Shown piece by piece: positions 1-8,930 of a stretch of DNA of 64,000 nt; within the stretch, counting starts at the first letter, position 1, and every line of letters begins with the position of its first letter. The position numbers and the translations under genes were made by a program. The stretch is from Bradyrhizobium guangzhouense (GTDB lineage Bacteria; Pseudomonadota; Alphaproteobacteria; Rhizobiales; Xanthobacteraceae). Location: positions 434,001 to 498,000 of the forward strand of contig NZ_CP030053.1 in assembly GCF_004114955.1 (NCBI RefSeq), given 5' to 3'. Below the pieces are notes generated by a model. The model did no database searches. It was not told where the DNA came from and was given only the letters and a program-made list of their open reading frames with translations.

Positions 1-70
1 GTGGCGCGCGCCGCCGGTGCTGGCGCGTCGCCTCGCTGATCAGATCGACATAGTCAGGCTTGTTGGCCAT
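1..70 (-). CDS. Partial unidentified gene, 5' end only
   Basis: An ATG at 70 on the minus strand opens a frame that stays open to the window edge, giving 23 residues beginning MANKPDYVDLISEATRQ. It follows leuC in the same direction after a 92-base gap, so it may be co-transcribed with it. The fragment is polar and has no signal peptide. Too little is visible to assign a family, and I do not recognise it. Confidence 0.45.
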   Translation of the reverse strand, partial: MANKPDYVDLISEATRQHRRRAP

Positions 71-162
71 GAGGGGTGTCCCCGCGAGGTCGTCGCGAGG
101 ACACTGTCGGCGCTGCGGCTTAACGGCGGTTTGCCGCGTTCGTTCAAATTGCAGGAAGCGGC

Positions 163-1569
163 TTAGCGCCAGTCCCTGACATCGACGAAGTGGCCCGCGA
201 TCGCCGCTGCTGCCGCCATTGCCGGCGACACCAGATGCGTGCGGCCCTTGAAACCCTGGCGGCCTTCGAAGTTACGGTTCGAAGTCGAAGCGCAGCGCTC
301 TTCCGGCTTCAGCTTGTCCGGGTTCATGGCGAGGCACATCGAGCAGCCCGGCTCGCGCCATTCGAAGCCGGCCTTGATGAAGATCTTGTCCAGACCCTCG
401 GCTTCGGCCTGCTCCTTGACGATGCCCGAGCCCGGCACGACCATCGCGTTGACGCTGGCCGACACCTGCTTGCCTTCCGCGATCTTGGCGGCGGCGCGCA
501 AGTCCTCGATGCGACCGTTGGTGCAGGAGCCGATGAAGACGCGGTCGAGCTTGATGTCGGTGATCTTCGTGCCCGCCGTCAGGCCCATGTATTTGAGCGC
601 GCGATGCTTGGAGAGGCGCTTGGCCTCGTCCGCGATCTTGTCAGGATCGGGCACGATGCCGGTCACCGAGATCACGTCCTCGGGGCTGGTGCCCCAGGTC
701 ACGATCGGCGGCAGTTTTGCGGCATCGAGGCGCAGCTCGTGGTCGAAATGCGCGCCGTCGTCGGAGCGCAACTTCTCCCAATAGCGCATCGCCGCATCCC
801 AGTCCGCGCCCTTCGGCGACTTCGGACGATCGCGCAGGAAGTCGTAGGCCTTCTGGTCGGGCGCGACGAGGCCGGCGCGCGCGCCGCCTTCGATCGACAT
901 GTTGCAGACCGTCATGCGGCCTTCCATCGAGAGCGCGCGGATCGCATCGCCGGCATATTCGAGCACGTAGCCGGTGCCGCCGGCGGTGCCGATCTCGCCG
1001 ATGATGGCCAGGATGATATCCTTGCCGGTCACCCCGTCAGGCAGTCTGCCGTCGACGGTGACACGCATGTTCTTCGCCTTCTTCTGGATCAGCGTCTGCG
1101 TCGCCAGCACGTGCTCGACCTCTGACGTGCCGATACCGTGCGCGAGCGCGCCGAATGCGCCATGCGTCGAGGTGTGGCTGTCACCGCAAACGATGGTGGT
1201 GCCGGGCAGCGTAAAACCCTGCTCGGGGCCGATGACGTGGACGATGCCCTGGCGCTTGTCGAACTCGTTGTAATACTCGATGCCGAATTCCTTGGCGTTC
1301 TCGGCGAGCGCCTTGATCTGCTCGATGCTCTCGGGATCCGGGTTCGGCTTGGTGCGGTCGGTGGTCGGCACGTTGTGGTCGACGACGGCGAGGGTCTTCT
1401 CGGGTGCATGGACCTTGCGGCCGGTGGCGCGCAGGCCTTCGAATGCCTGCGGCGAGGTCACCTCGTGCACCAGATGGCGGTCGATATAGAGCAGGCAGGT
1501 GCCGTCGTCGGCCTCGTGCACCAGATGGTCGTTCCAGATCTTGTCGTACAAAGTGGTCGGCTTGGACAT
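163..1569 (-). CDS. leuC: 3-isopropylmalate dehydratase large subunit LeuC
   Basis: Isomerises 2-isopropylmalate to 3-isopropylmalate in leucine synthesis, together with the small subunit LeuD, which is not in this window. The 468-residue protein has the full family length. The three [4Fe-4S] ligands are visible: Cys349 in GSCTNGR, and Cys409 and Cys412 in PGCSMCL. The N-terminal [10 protein letters not shown] and [16 protein letters not shown] motifs are typical of the aconitase superfamily. It starts at an ATG and lies 426 bases downstream of rplS, so it probably has its own promoter. A palindrome resembling an iron-control element lies about 200 bases upstream of the start. The assignment is secure; the regulation is inferred. 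Confidence 0.97.
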   Translation of the reverse strand: MSKPTTLYDKIWNDHLVHEADDGTCLLYIDRHLVHEVTSPQAFEGLRATGRKVHAPEKTLAVVDHNVPTTDRTKPNPDPESIEQIKALAENAKEFGIEYYNEFDKRQGIVHVIGPEQGFTLPGTTIVCGDSHTSTHGAFGALAHGIGTSEVEHVLATQTLIQKKAKNMRVTVDGRLPDGVTGKDIILAIIGEIGTAGGTGYVLEYAGDAIRALSMEGRMTVCNMSIEGGARAGLVAPDQKAYDFLRDRPKSPKGADWDAAMRYWEKLRSDDGAHFDHELRLDAAKLPPIVTWGTSPEDVISVTGIVPDPDKIADEAKRLSKHRALKYMGLTAGTKITDIKLDRVFIGSCTNGRIEDLRAAAKIAEGKQVSASVNAMVVPGSGIVKEQAEAEGLDKIFIKAGFEWREPGCSMCLAMNPDKLKPEERCASTSNRNFEGRQGFKGRTHLVSPAMAAAAAIAGHFVDVRDWR

Positions 1570-1765
1570 GAGCTTGAGCTCCGAGGGAATGTTTGAAGCA
1601 GGTGAGCGCGGCTTGCGCGGGGGGCAACGAAATCGTCAGCGCAGCTTTTAGGCTGCGCGGGTAAGCTCTGACGTTGCCGAGGTCGCGAAGCGTCCGAAGA
1701 ACCGGCCAGGCAGCCGCGAGCGATCGTCGATGACGACGCGCTGGGGGCTTACGAAGCTGGTCAGA

Positions 1766-1782
1766 TCTGGAAACATTCTAGA
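1766..1782. promoter_or_regulatory. ICE-like (Irr) palindrome upstream of leuC
   Basis: The 17-base dyad reads TCTGGAA-ACA-TTCTAGA, with 6 of 7 arm positions complementary. It agrees with 11 of 14 fixed positions of TTTAGAA-N3-TTCTAAA, the iron control element bound by the Rhizobiales heme/iron regulator Irr, as I recall the consensus. A TATATA stretch at 1786-1791 just upstream, on the leuC strand, could be a -10 element, which would place the dyad in a repressing position. LeuC is an iron-sulfur enzyme, so iron control is plausible but unproven. Confidence 0.4.
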
Positions 1783-1827
1783 GGCTATATAGCACGCGGG
1801 AGTTAAAGCGCGAGAGCCTAGCGGCAT

Positions 1828-1914
1828 CGTCATTGCGAGGAGCCCTTGCGACGAAGCAATCCAGACTATCTCCGCGGAAAGACCCTGGATTGCTTCGCTG
1901 CGCTCGCAATGACG
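1828..1914. repeat. Palindromic intergenic repeat, family A copy 1
   Basis: This 87-base element has ends cgtcattgcgagg and ctcgcaatgacg and two inner arms, gaagcaatccag and ctggattgcttc, so it folds into a long hairpin. An element of the same length and nearly the same sequence lies at 47518-47604 after priA. It sits between rplS and leuC. Confidence 0.85.
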
Positions 1915-1937
1915 AGATCGGGGAGGGCACCTGGGCC

Positions 1938-1969
1938 AAACAAAAAGCGCGGGGTTTTGCCCCGCGCTT
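1938..1969 (-). terminator. Rho-independent terminator after rplS
   Basis: A perfect 10-bp stem, AAGCGCGGGG (1945-1954) with CCCCGCGCTT (1960-1969), closes a 5-base loop. On the minus strand it is followed by TTTTTGTTT. It lies 26 bases past the rplS stop and ends the ffh-rpsP-rimM-trmD-rplS transcript. Confidence 0.9.
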
Positions 1970-1995
1970 CTCGAAACTGGTCTGGTCGCGAAAGC

Positions 1996-2376
1996 TTACT
2001 CGTTGACGGCCTTGGCGTGCTCAGTCTTCTCGACGATGCGGGCCGACTTGCCGCGCAGGTTGCGGAGGTAATAGAGCTTGGCACGACGCACCTTGCCGCG
2101 ACGCACCACCTTGATCGAGTCGATCATCGGCGACATCACCGGGAACACGCGCTCGACGCCTTCGCCGTAGGAGATCTTGCGGACGGTGAAGCTCTCATTG
2201 AGGCCACCGCCGGAACGGCCGATGCAAACGCCCTCATAGGCCTGCACGCGGGTGCGGTCGCCTTCGACGACCTTCACGTTGACGATCACGGTGTCGCCGG
2301 GACCGAATTCCGGAATGTCCTTGCCGGCGGACAGCTTGTCGAATTGCTCTTGCTCGAGCTGCTTGATCAGGTTCAT
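1996..2376 (-). CDS. rplS: 50S ribosomal protein L19
   Basis: L19 sits at the 30S-50S interface of the ribosome. The 126-residue protein has the usual family length and its conserved core: [49 protein letters not shown] and the basic [20 protein letters not shown]. It starts at an ATG and is the last gene of the rpsP-rimM-trmD-rplS cluster, a conserved bacterial order. A strong terminator follows at once. Confidence 0.98.
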   Translation of the reverse strand: MNLIKQLEQEQFDKLSAGKDIPEFGPGDTVIVNVKVVEGDRTRVQAYEGVCIGRSGGGLNESFTVRKISYGEGVERVFPVMSPMIDSIKVVRRGKVRRAKLYYLRNLRGKSARIVEKTEHAKAVNE

Positions 2377-2487
2377 GGGTAAATCTCCATCGGCGCGCCC
2401 AGCCTTCGAGAAACGGGGGCTGCGCGAAATTCGTCTATCCAGCCATTGCGGATGTGGGCGCTCCTATAAGGCAAGCCGGAGCGTTTG

Positions 2488-3243
2488 TCACCCGTCTGTC
2501 TTGTTTTTTGGCGTTTTTTGGCGGCCGGGCCGATTCGGGGTTTTGGGTGGGATTTGGGCCCACAAATCAGGCCGCCGCGCCGCCGTGAGAGCCTCGGATT
2601 GCGCCCGCCGCCAGGCGGCGACCTTGGCATGATCGCCGGAGGTCAGGATCTCCGGGATCGGAACCCCTTCGAACAGCTGCGGGCGGGTGTATTGGGGATA
2701 TTCGAGCAGGCCGTCCGAAAAGCTCTCCTCGGTTCCCGAGGCTTCCTTGCCCATGACCCCGGGCAGCAGCCGGACGCAGGCGTCAATGAGGGCCATCGCG
2801 GCGATTTCGCCCCCTGAGAGCACGTAATCGCCGATCGAGACCTCCTCCAGGCCGCGGGCGTCGATCACCCGCTGGTCGATCCCCTCGAACCGCCCGCAGA
2901 CGATCAGGGGGCCGGGGCCCTGGGCGAGCTCCACCACGCGGGCCTGGGTCAGTGGCCGACCCCGCGGGCTCATGAGCAGGCGAGGCCGCTCGGGACCGAT
3001 CTCGGCGGCATCGATCGCTGCCGCCAGCACGTCGGCGCGCAGCACCATGCCCGGCCCGCCACCGGCCGGGGTGTCGTCGACGCTGCGATGGCGATCGGTG
3101 GCGGAGGCCCTGATATCCCGCGCCTCGATCTGCCAGAGGCCGGAGGCCAGGGCCCGGCCGGCGAGGCTCACGCCGAGCGGCCCCGGAAACATCTCCGGAA
3201 ACAGCGTCAGCACCGTTGTGCGCCAGGGTGAGGGATGGGTCAT
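2488..3243 (-). CDS. trmD: tRNA (guanine-N1)-methyltransferase TrmD
   Basis: Methylates G37 at N1 in tRNAs that read CNN codons, using S-adenosylmethionine, and so prevents +1 frameshifting. The trefoil-knot SPOUT signature is present: [22 protein letters not shown] and [14 protein letters not shown]. The 251-residue protein is slightly longer than the common form because of a polar, Lys/Pro-rich C-terminal tail after residue 228. It lies between rimM and rplS as in most bacteria. The 126-base gap to rimM is largely filled by repeat B1. Confidence 0.97.
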   Translation of the reverse strand: MTHPSPWRTTVLTLFPEMFPGPLGVSLAGRALASGLWQIEARDIRASATDRHRSVDDTPAGGGPGMVLRADVLAAAIDAAEIGPERPRLLMSPRGRPLTQARVVELAQGPGPLIVCGRFEGIDQRVIDARGLEEVSIGDYVLSGGEIAAMALIDACVRLLPGVMGKEASGTEESFSDGLLEYPQYTRPQLFEGVPIPEILTSGDHAKVAAWRRAQSEALTAARRPDLWAQIPPKTPNRPGRQKTPKNKTDG

Positions 3244-3258
3244 TCGATCTCAGTTATC

Positions 3259-3398
3259 CGTCGTCCCGGACAAGCGCGCCTCAAGCGCGCGTAGATCCAG
3301 GACCCATACCACCGCAACCAGTCTTGCGATGGCTGGAGCGACTAGCTTAGCCAAAACCACGTCCTGTGGTTATGGGTCCCGGCCTTCGCCGGGACGAC
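3259..3398. repeat. Palindromic repeat, family B copy 1, overlapping rimM 3' end
   Basis: The outer ends cgtcgtcccgg and ccgggacgac and the inner ggacccata / tatgggtcc arms form a long hairpin. The second copy is at 7312-7404. This copy carries about 45 extra bases in its middle (roughly 3308-3355). Its right end runs into rimM and encodes that protein's last residues. Confidence 0.85.
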
Positions 3399-3924
3399 TC
3401 GTCGAAGGAGCGTCGCGACTGTCCGCCTCGACCTCCTGCGGCAGCGCGATCACGACGCGGCCGCCTTTGAGATCGACCTCCGGCACCACGGCATTCGAGA
3501 ACGGCAGCAGCATCGTCGCGCCCTTGAGCGGGGCGATCTCGATGATGTCGCCGGCGCCGAAATTATGGATCGCGAGCACGCGGCCGAGCGCATCGCCGTC
3601 AGTGGTGACGGCGTCGAGCCCGATCAGGTCGGCGTGATAATATTCGTCCTCATCGGTCGCGGGCAGCTTTTCGCGCGCGACATAGAGATCGATGCCGTTG
3701 AGGCGCTCGGCCTCATCGCGAGTCGCGATGCCCTTGAAGGTCGCGACCAGATGGTCTTTCGCCTCGCGGACCTGCGCCAGTTCGAACTGGCGCTTGCCGT
3801 CCTTGGAGAGAAGCGGACCGTAGCGCTTCACGGCAAAGGGATCTTCAGTGAAGGTCCACAATTTCACCGCACCGCGCACACCATGCGCGGCGCCGATCCG
3901 CGCGACGCAGATCAGCGCCGACAT
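3370..3924 (-). CDS. rimM: Ribosome maturation factor RimM
   Basis: Binds S19 and assists maturation of the 30S head. The N-terminal beta-barrel begins [21 protein letters not shown] and the PRC-barrel half contains [22 protein letters not shown] and GAGDIIEI, both typical of RimM. At 184 residues it is somewhat long. The last residues, including RPGEGRDP, are encoded by the palindromic repeat that overlaps the 3' end, so the native C-terminus was probably shorter. The stop of rpsP lies 10 bases upstream of its start, which suggests coupling. Confidence 0.95.
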   Translation of the reverse strand: MSALICVARIGAAHGVRGAVKLWTFTEDPFAVKRYGPLLSKDGKRQFELAQVREAKDHLVATFKGIATRDEAERLNGIDLYVAREKLPATDEDEYYHADLIGLDAVTTDGDALGRVLAIHNFGAGDIIEIAPLKGATMLLPFSNAVVPEVDLKGGRVVIALPQEVEADSRDAPSTSRPGEGRDP

Positions 3925-3934
3925 GATCTAGCCC

Positions 3935-4267
3935 TTAGCCCTTCGCAGCGGCTTCGGCCTGCGCCTTGCGCTCCTTGCGCGGCACGGCCTTCTCGGGGTT
4001 GTTGCGCGCTTCGCGCTTCTTGACGCCGGCGGCATCGAGGAAGCGGGACACGCGGTCCGACGGCTGCGCGCCCTTGGCGAGCCAGGCCTTCACCTTGTCC
4101 ATGTCGAGCTTCAGGCGGGTCTCGTTGTCCTTCGGCAGCAGCGGGTTGAAATAGCCGAGACGCTCGATGAAGCGGCCATCGCGGGGGAAACGCGAATCGG
4201 CGACGACGACGTGATAGACGGGACGCTTCTTGGTGCCTGCGCGGGCGAGGCGGATAACGACGGACAT
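3935..4267 (-). CDS. rpsP: 30S ribosomal protein S16
   Basis: S16 is a primary-binding protein of the 30S body. The N-terminus [20 protein letters not shown] and the motif [19 protein letters not shown] are diagnostic. It is 110 residues long, with the Lys/Ala-rich C-terminal tail usual in Alphaproteobacteria. It starts at an ATG after a GGAGAA-type ribosome-binding site, 85 bases downstream of ffh. Confidence 0.98.
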   Translation of the reverse strand: MSVVIRLARAGTKKRPVYHVVVADSRFPRDGRFIERLGYFNPLLPKDNETRLKLDMDKVKAWLAKGAQPSDRVSRFLDAAGVKKREARNNPEKAVPRKERKAQAEAAAKG

Positions 4268-4352
4268 CTAGTTCTCCTTCAAAGTACGTTTTGTTCGGTT
4301 GATTGGTATTCCGCGTCACGCGAGATCGATGCGATCCCTCGCGACGAATTCC

Positions 4353-5900
4353 TCATTTCTTCTTGCCCGGGAAGCCGCCGAGGCCCGGCAGCGTCGGCTT
4401 GCCGCTCAGCCCGGTCAGTCCAGGCAGGTTCGGCAGGCCGCCGCGAAGACCAGCCGGCAAATCCTTCGGCAGGCTCGGCAGACCCTGTCCGCCGCCGCCC
4501 TGCATCTTCTCCTGCATCGCCTTCATCTCTTCCGGCGAAGGCATCTTCATGCCGCCGCCAAAGCCCATCGCCTGCGCGATGCCGGCGAGCGGACCGCGCT
4601 TGCCCGACCCCATGGCCTTCATCACGTCGGCCATGTTCCGGTGCATCTTCAGGAGCTTGTTGACGTGCTCGACGCTCTGGCCGCTGCCGGCGGCGATGCG
4701 CTTCTTGCGGCTGGCTTTCAGCAGATCCGGATGACGGCGCTCGTCGCGCGTCATGGAATCGATGATCGCGACCTGGCGCTTCAGGATCTTGTCGTCGATC
4801 CCGGCGGCGGCGATCTGGTTCTTCATCTTGGAGATGCCGGGCATCATGCCCATCAAGCCGCTGATGCCGCCCATGTTCGACATCTGCAACAGCTGCTCGC
4901 GCATGTCGTTGAGGTCGAACTGACCCTTGCGCATGCGCTCGGCGGTGCGCGCGGCCTTCTCGGCGTCAATGTTCGCCGCGGCACGCTCGACCAGCGACAC
5001 CACGTCGCCCATGCCGAGGATGCGGCCGGCGATACGGTCGGGGTGGAAATCTTCCAGCGCGTCGGTCTTTTCGCCAGTGCCGATCAGCTTGATCGGCTTG
5101 CCGGTGACCGCGCGCATCGACAGCGCCGCGCCGCCGCGGCCGTCGCCGTCGACACGCGTCAGCACGATGCCGGTGAGCCCGACGCGCTGATCGAACGAAC
5201 GCGCGAGATTCACCGCGTCCTGGCCGGTGAGGCTGTCCGCGACCAACAGCACTTCATGCGGATTGGCGGCGGCCTTGATGCTAGCTGCTTCCGCCATCAT
5301 CTCTTCGTCGAGCGTGGTGCGGCCGGCAGTGTCGAGCAGCACGATGTCGTAGCCGCCGAGCTTGCCGGCTTCCAGCGCGCGTTTCGCGATCTGCGGCGGC
5401 TGCTGACCGGCGACGATCGGCAGCGTCGGAATGTCGAGGTCGCGGCCAAGCACGGCCAGCTGCTCCATCGCCGCCGGGCGATAGACGTCGAGCGAGGCCA
5501 TCAGCACCTTGCGCTTGTCGCGCTGGACCAGGCGGCGGGCGAGCTTGGCGGTGGTGGTGGTCTTGCCTGAGCCTTGCAGGCCGACCATCATGATCGGCAC
5601 CGGCGGCACGGAATTGACGTCGATGGTCTGGCTTTCGGCGCCAAGCGTATTGATCAGCTCGTCATGGACGATCTTGACCACCATCTGGCCCGGCGTGACC
5701 GACTTGACGACGGTGGCGCCAATCGCCTGCTCGCGCACGCGCTCGGTGAAGCTGCGCACGACTTCGAGCGCAACGTCGGCTTCGAGCAGCGCGCGGCGCA
5801 CCTCGCGCATCGCGGCATCGACGTCCTTTTCGGTCAGCGCACCGCGCCCCGTCAGACGATCGAGAATGCCACCAAGCCGTTCCGACAGATTGTCGAACAA
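4353..5900 (-). CDS. ffh: Signal recognition particle GTPase Ffh
   Basis: SRP54 homologue that binds signal peptides and the SRP RNA and docks on FtsY (ftsY lies at 13367). The N domain starts FDNLSERLGGILDRLTGRG. The G domain has GLQGSGKTTTTAKLARRL, DTAGRTTLDEEMM and TRVDGDGRGGAALS. The methionine-rich M domain follows, with a Gly/Pro/Leu tail ending in PGKKK. The frame is open to 6011, but those 37 extra codons look unlike Ffh. I chose the TTG at 5900 because the family begins MFDNLSERL and an AGGA site lies 8 bases upstream. That gives 515 residues. Confidence 0.96.
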   Translation of the reverse strand: MFDNLSERLGGILDRLTGRGALTEKDVDAAMREVRRALLEADVALEVVRSFTERVREQAIGATVVKSVTPGQMVVKIVHDELINTLGAESQTIDVNSVPPVPIMMVGLQGSGKTTTTAKLARRLVQRDKRKVLMASLDVYRPAAMEQLAVLGRDLDIPTLPIVAGQQPPQIAKRALEAGKLGGYDIVLLDTAGRTTLDEEMMAEAASIKAAANPHEVLLVADSLTGQDAVNLARSFDQRVGLTGIVLTRVDGDGRGGAALSMRAVTGKPIKLIGTGEKTDALEDFHPDRIAGRILGMGDVVSLVERAAANIDAEKAARTAERMRKGQFDLNDMREQLLQMSNMGGISGLMGMMPGISKMKNQIAAAGIDDKILKRQVAIIDSMTRDERRHPDLLKASRKKRIAAGSGQSVEHVNKLLKMHRNMADVMKAMGSGKRGPLAGIAQAMGFGGGMKMPSPEEMKAMQEKMQGGGGQGLPSLPKDLPAGLRGGLPNLPGLTGLSGKPTLPGLGGFPGKKK

Positions 5901-5958
5901 TGAAGTTGTCCTGTTGCTGTCTTCCCGATGGGAAGAACGCTCCGCTACTCCTACCGCT

Positions 5959-5986
5959 GTCATGCCCCGCCTTCGCGGGGGATGAC
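5959..5986. repeat. Half of a family C palindromic repeat
   Basis: A single hairpin, gtcatgccccgc-cttc-gcgggggatgac, equals one terminal arm of the family C elements found at 14321, 39124 and elsewhere. The partner arm and the spacer are missing. It lies about 60 bases upstream of the ffh start. Confidence 0.6.
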
Positions 5987-6283
5987 CGCACTCTCGAACG
6001 CGACCTTCCAAACACCTTTACGCCCGAGGGCGCATCGCGCTGTCGGGCGTTGACCTCCGGCCTCCAAGGGCCGGTCGGCGGGTCGAAAAGAAAGCCTTTC
6101 CGAGAAAGTGGCGGGGTTAAACGCCGCTCACGCCCAAAAGTCAAGGAAAGTTAGGGTGCGAGGACGCTTTTTCCAGGATAAGCCCTTGAAAGCAGACGCT
6201 TTTCGCCGACGGGTTCCTTTTTCGGCCGTCCTGCCCATATAGCCGGTGATGTCTTACCGCCGCAACCAGCCCTGAGCCCCGTC
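5987..6283. other. Gene-free stretch between ffh and the metallo-hydrolase gene
   Basis: About 300 bases separate the two divergent genes. It must hold both promoters, but I cannot identify convincing -35/-10 boxes. The only open frame just before the right-hand gene is an eight-codon one (ATG at 6249, ending TGA). No RNA gene is recognisable. Confidence 0.4.
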
Positions 6284-7285
6284 GTGCCGATCATCCGCCG
6301 CCGCCTGAAAACCCATGACGGCCCCGTCTCCGACCATTTCAACGGTCTGCATTTCTTCGATCCGGACGGCTCGCCGCCAAGATCGCTCCGCGAGGTGTTG
6401 CGCTGGCAATTCAGCGGCGGGCGGGAGCGGGCCAAATGGCCTGTGTGGGCGCCGAGCCCTCATGCCGATACACCGCCCGAGCGGGTCGACGGCGAAAAGG
6501 TGCGGCTCTCCTTCGTTGGCCATGCGAGCTGGCTGATCCAGGCCGGCGGCCTCAACATTCTCGTCGATCCGGTCTGGTCCTCGCGGGTCTCGCCGGTCAG
6601 CTTTGCGGGGCCGAAGCGGCACAACGATCCCGGCATCGCTTTCGAGAAGCTGCCTGACATCGACGTCGTGCTGGTCTCGCATGGCCATTACGATCATCTC
6701 GACATGGCGACGCTGTCGCGGCTTGCCAAGAACTTTGCCCCGCGCGTGGTGACCCCGCTCGGCAATGACGTGACGATGCGCCGCGCCGATGCCACGATCA
6801 AGGTGGAGGCCTTCGACTGGCACGATCGCGTCGAGCTCGGCGGCGGCATCGCCGCACATCTGGTGCCGACACGGCACTGGACCGCGCGCGGCATGTTCGA
6901 CCGCAACAAGGCGCTGTGGGCGAGCTTCGTGCTGGAGACGCCGGCCGGAAAAATCTACGTGGTCTGCGATTCCGGTTATGGCGATGGCCGGCATTTTCGT
7001 CGCGTCGCCGAGAAGCACGGGCCGCTGCGCCTGGCGATCCTCCCCATCGGCGCCTACGAGCCGCGCTGGTTCATGCGCGACCAGCACATGAATCCGGAAG
7101 ATGCGGTGAAGGCGCTGGGCGATTGCGGGGCCGAGCAAGCGCTCGGGCATCATCACGGCACGTTCCAGCTGACCGACGAGGCGATCGATGCGCCGGCCAA
7201 GGCGCTGGTGGAAGCGCTCGATGCGGCCAAGATTCCGCAGGAGCGGTTCGTGGCGATGAAGCCCGGGCAGGTGGTGGAGATTTAG
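6284..7285 (+). CDS. MBL-fold metallo-hydrolase, NAPE-PLD-like
   Basis: The 333-residue protein belongs to the metallo-beta-lactamase superfamily, in the branch that includes NAPE-hydrolysing phospholipase D and UlaG (COG2220 type). The metal-binding motif SHGHYDHLD is present, with further family blocks FVGHASWLIQ, TRHWTARGMFDRNKALWASF, DSGYGDGRHF, LPIGAYEPRWFM and HHGTFQLTDE. No signal peptide is seen, so it is probably cytoplasmic. The start is a GTG at 6284. A phospholipid-type phosphodiester is the likely class of substrate, but the actual substrate cannot be read from sequence. Confidence 0.88.
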   Translation: MPIIRRRLKTHDGPVSDHFNGLHFFDPDGSPPRSLREVLRWQFSGGRERAKWPVWAPSPHADTPPERVDGEKVRLSFVGHASWLIQAGGLNILVDPVWSSRVSPVSFAGPKRHNDPGIAFEKLPDIDVVLVSHGHYDHLDMATLSRLAKNFAPRVVTPLGNDVTMRRADATIKVEAFDWHDRVELGGGIAAHLVPTRHWTARGMFDRNKALWASFVLETPAGKIYVVCDSGYGDGRHFRRVAEKHGPLRLAILPIGAYEPRWFMRDQHMNPEDAVKALGDCGAEQALGHHHGTFQLTDEAIDAPAKALVEALDAAKIPQERFVAMKPGQVVEI

Positions 7286-7311
7286 CCACCGCAGCCTGCA
7301 CCAATATTGCT

Positions 7312-7404
7312 CGTCGTCCCGGACAAGCGCGCCTTAAGCGCGCGCCGATCCGGGACCCATAACCACTCCCTGTGGTTATGGGTCCCGGCCCTCGCCGGGA
7401 CGAC
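7312..7404. repeat. Palindromic repeat, family B copy 2
   Basis: Ends cgtcgtcccggacaagcgcg and ccgggacgacg surround an inner dyad, gggacccataaccac / gtggttatgggtccc. It is the compact form of the element at 3259-3398. It lies between two convergent genes, where it may also act as a transcription barrier. Confidence 0.88.
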
Positions 7405-7449
7405 GCCATTATTGGCGTGGCAGCGTGCGTGCTACGATGCGACCGAGAC

Positions 7450-8163
7450 CTACTGCGCCGGCTTGATCGCCCAGCTCACGTTCACCGTCACCGAAAGCGT
7501 TTCCTCGCCCGGCGCAACCGCAGCCGGCGCGGCCATCGGGGCTGCGGTCATTCGCGCCTTGAACAGCGGCATTGGCGCGCCGCCTTCGGAGACGCTGAGG
7601 GGCGCACCCAACGTGACGCCGGTAGCCTTGGCGTAGATCTCGGCCTTGCGGCGGGCATCGGCCACCGCCTGCTCGCGCGCGTCGTCGAGCAGCTTGGAGG
7701 CCTGCGTCACCTCGAAGGAGATGTTGCCGATGTCGTTCGCGCCGGCGCTGACCAGTGTGTCGATGACGCCCGCCACCTTGGTCACGTCGCGAATCTTCAC
7801 CGTGACGCGGTTGGAGGCGCGGAAGCCGACCACGGGGTTGGCGCCGGTTGAGCGGTTCGGCGCATATTGCGGTTGCAGCGACAGGCGCGAGGTCTGGTAA
7901 TCCTTCTCCGGGATGCCGGCGCCCTTCAGCGCCAGCAGCACCTTGCCCATCGCCGCGTTGTTGGCATCGGACGCTTCCTTCGCAGACTTGGCATCATTGG
8001 CGACGCCGGCATCGATCTGCGCGAGGTCAGGTGCGGCCGAGACGGTCGCCTCGCCGCTCACGGAGATGGCGGACGGGAAATCATCGGCAAGCGCGGGCAT
8101 TGTCAGCATCACGGCCGCGGAAATTGCGGCGAGCGAGGCAGCGACGGCGGCAGGTTTTTTCAT
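7450..8163 (-). CDS. SIMPL-domain (DUF541) periplasmic protein
   Basis: The mature protein is a SIMPL/DUF541 domain: ISVSGEATVSAAPDLAQIDAGV, then YQTSRLSLQPQY, FRASNRVTVKIRD and AREQAVADARRKAEIYAKATGV. The first 26 residues (MKKPAAV...PALA) are a Sec signal peptide. The family is linked to stress tolerance and cell-surface integrity, but the molecular function is unknown. An in-frame GTG at 8172 overlaps the upstream stop by four bases (GTGA). I prefer the ATG at 8163 because the signal peptide then begins MKK. Either way it is translationally coupled to the GyrI-like gene. Confidence 0.88.
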   Translation of the reverse strand: MKKPAAVAASLAAISAAVMLTMPALADDFPSAISVSGEATVSAAPDLAQIDAGVANDAKSAKEASDANNAAMGKVLLALKGAGIPEKDYQTSRLSLQPQYAPNRSTGANPVVGFRASNRVTVKIRDVTKVAGVIDTLVSAGANDIGNISFEVTQASKLLDDAREQAVADARRKAEIYAKATGVTLGAPLSVSEGGAPMPLFKARMTAAPMAAPAAVAPGEETLSVTVNVSWAIKPAQ

Positions 8164-8168
8164 CGGTC

Positions 8169-8930
8169 TCACTTCAGCGGTACGAACACATTGATCACGA
8201 GCTTGTCCTCGGCCGTCTTGAGCGGATCGGTGACGTACTCCTCGATGAAAGTGTCCTTGGCTTCCAGCTTCTTGTCGTCGAGGTGATTGGTGATCGCCTC
8301 ATAGGTGTTGTCCATGTTGTCGTAGGAGCCGCGATGGACGAATTTCAGCGCCTTGCCTTCCGGCGATTTGCCGATGCTCATGTCCTTGGGCAGGTTCTTC
8401 GGATCCTGGTCGACAGGGATTTCGGCGAAGAAGGTGAAGCCGGTGTCGTCGGTCGAGGTGTAGACGATCATCGCATTGCCGGCGTGCTTGATGCCCTGCT
8501 TGTCGAGCACCGCATTCAGCGCCTTGAAGGCGTCGATCAGCGTGTCGAAGGCCGAGTCCCAATTGGCGGTGCCCTTGACCATCAAAACCTTCCTGGCCTC
8601 GAGCGTGGTCTCCAGGCCGAAGGGATCGGCGGTCTGAACCGGGGCGGGCGTGGCGGCGGCAGCGGGCGGCGGTGCCGCCGGGCTCGGTGAGGCGCTGGCC
8701 GCAGGGGTCGGTGTTGCCGCGGGCGCAGGCGAGGCGCTGGCCGCCGGCGACGGCGTTGCTTCGGGCGAAGCGCTTGCGGCCGGAGATGGCGAGGCCGACG
8801 GGGCCGGTGAGGGGCTGGCAGATGCGGCGGGCGCCGGGCTCGGGGTCTGCGCGAGGGCATCTGCCAGCCCAAGCGACACGGCCGCTGCCGGGATCAGCGC
8901 GGCGAGAGCGAGACGACGAAACCCAATCAT
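8169..8930 (-). CDS. Secreted GyrI-like effector-binding domain protein with Pro/Ala/Ser linker
   Basis: The 253-residue protein has a signal peptide (to about residue 28, ALAQ), then a low-complexity segment of about 75 residues made of Pro, Ala and Ser. The C-terminal domain resembles GyrI/AraC effector-binding domains (ARKVLMVKGTANWDSAFDTL, FTFFAEIPVDQD, KALKFVHRGSYDNMDNTYEAI). Such domains bind small molecules, and an exported version is less usual. It is co-transcribed with the SIMPL protein downstream. The low-complexity stretch is probably a flexible periplasmic or wall-spanning linker. The ligand is unknown. Confidence 0.8.
   Translation of the reverse strand: MIGFRRLALAALIPAAAVSLGLADALAQTPSPAPAASASPSPAPSASPSPAASASPEATPSPAASASPAPAATPTPAASASPSPAAPPPAAAATPAPVQTADPFGLETTLEARKVLMVKGTANWDSAFDTLIDAFKALNAVLDKQGIKHAGNAMIVYTSTDDTGFTFFAEIPVDQDPKNLPKDMSIGKSPEGKALKFVHRGSYDNMDNTYEAITNHLDDKKLEAKDTFIEEYVTDPLKTAEDKLVINVFVPLK

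Noticed and set aside
5901..6011. In-frame extension of ffh to an ATG at 6011.
   Set aside because: The 37 extra residues are Arg/Gly/Ser-rich, partly translated from a repeat, and the family starts at FDNLSERL with a well-placed ribosome-binding site before TTG 5900.
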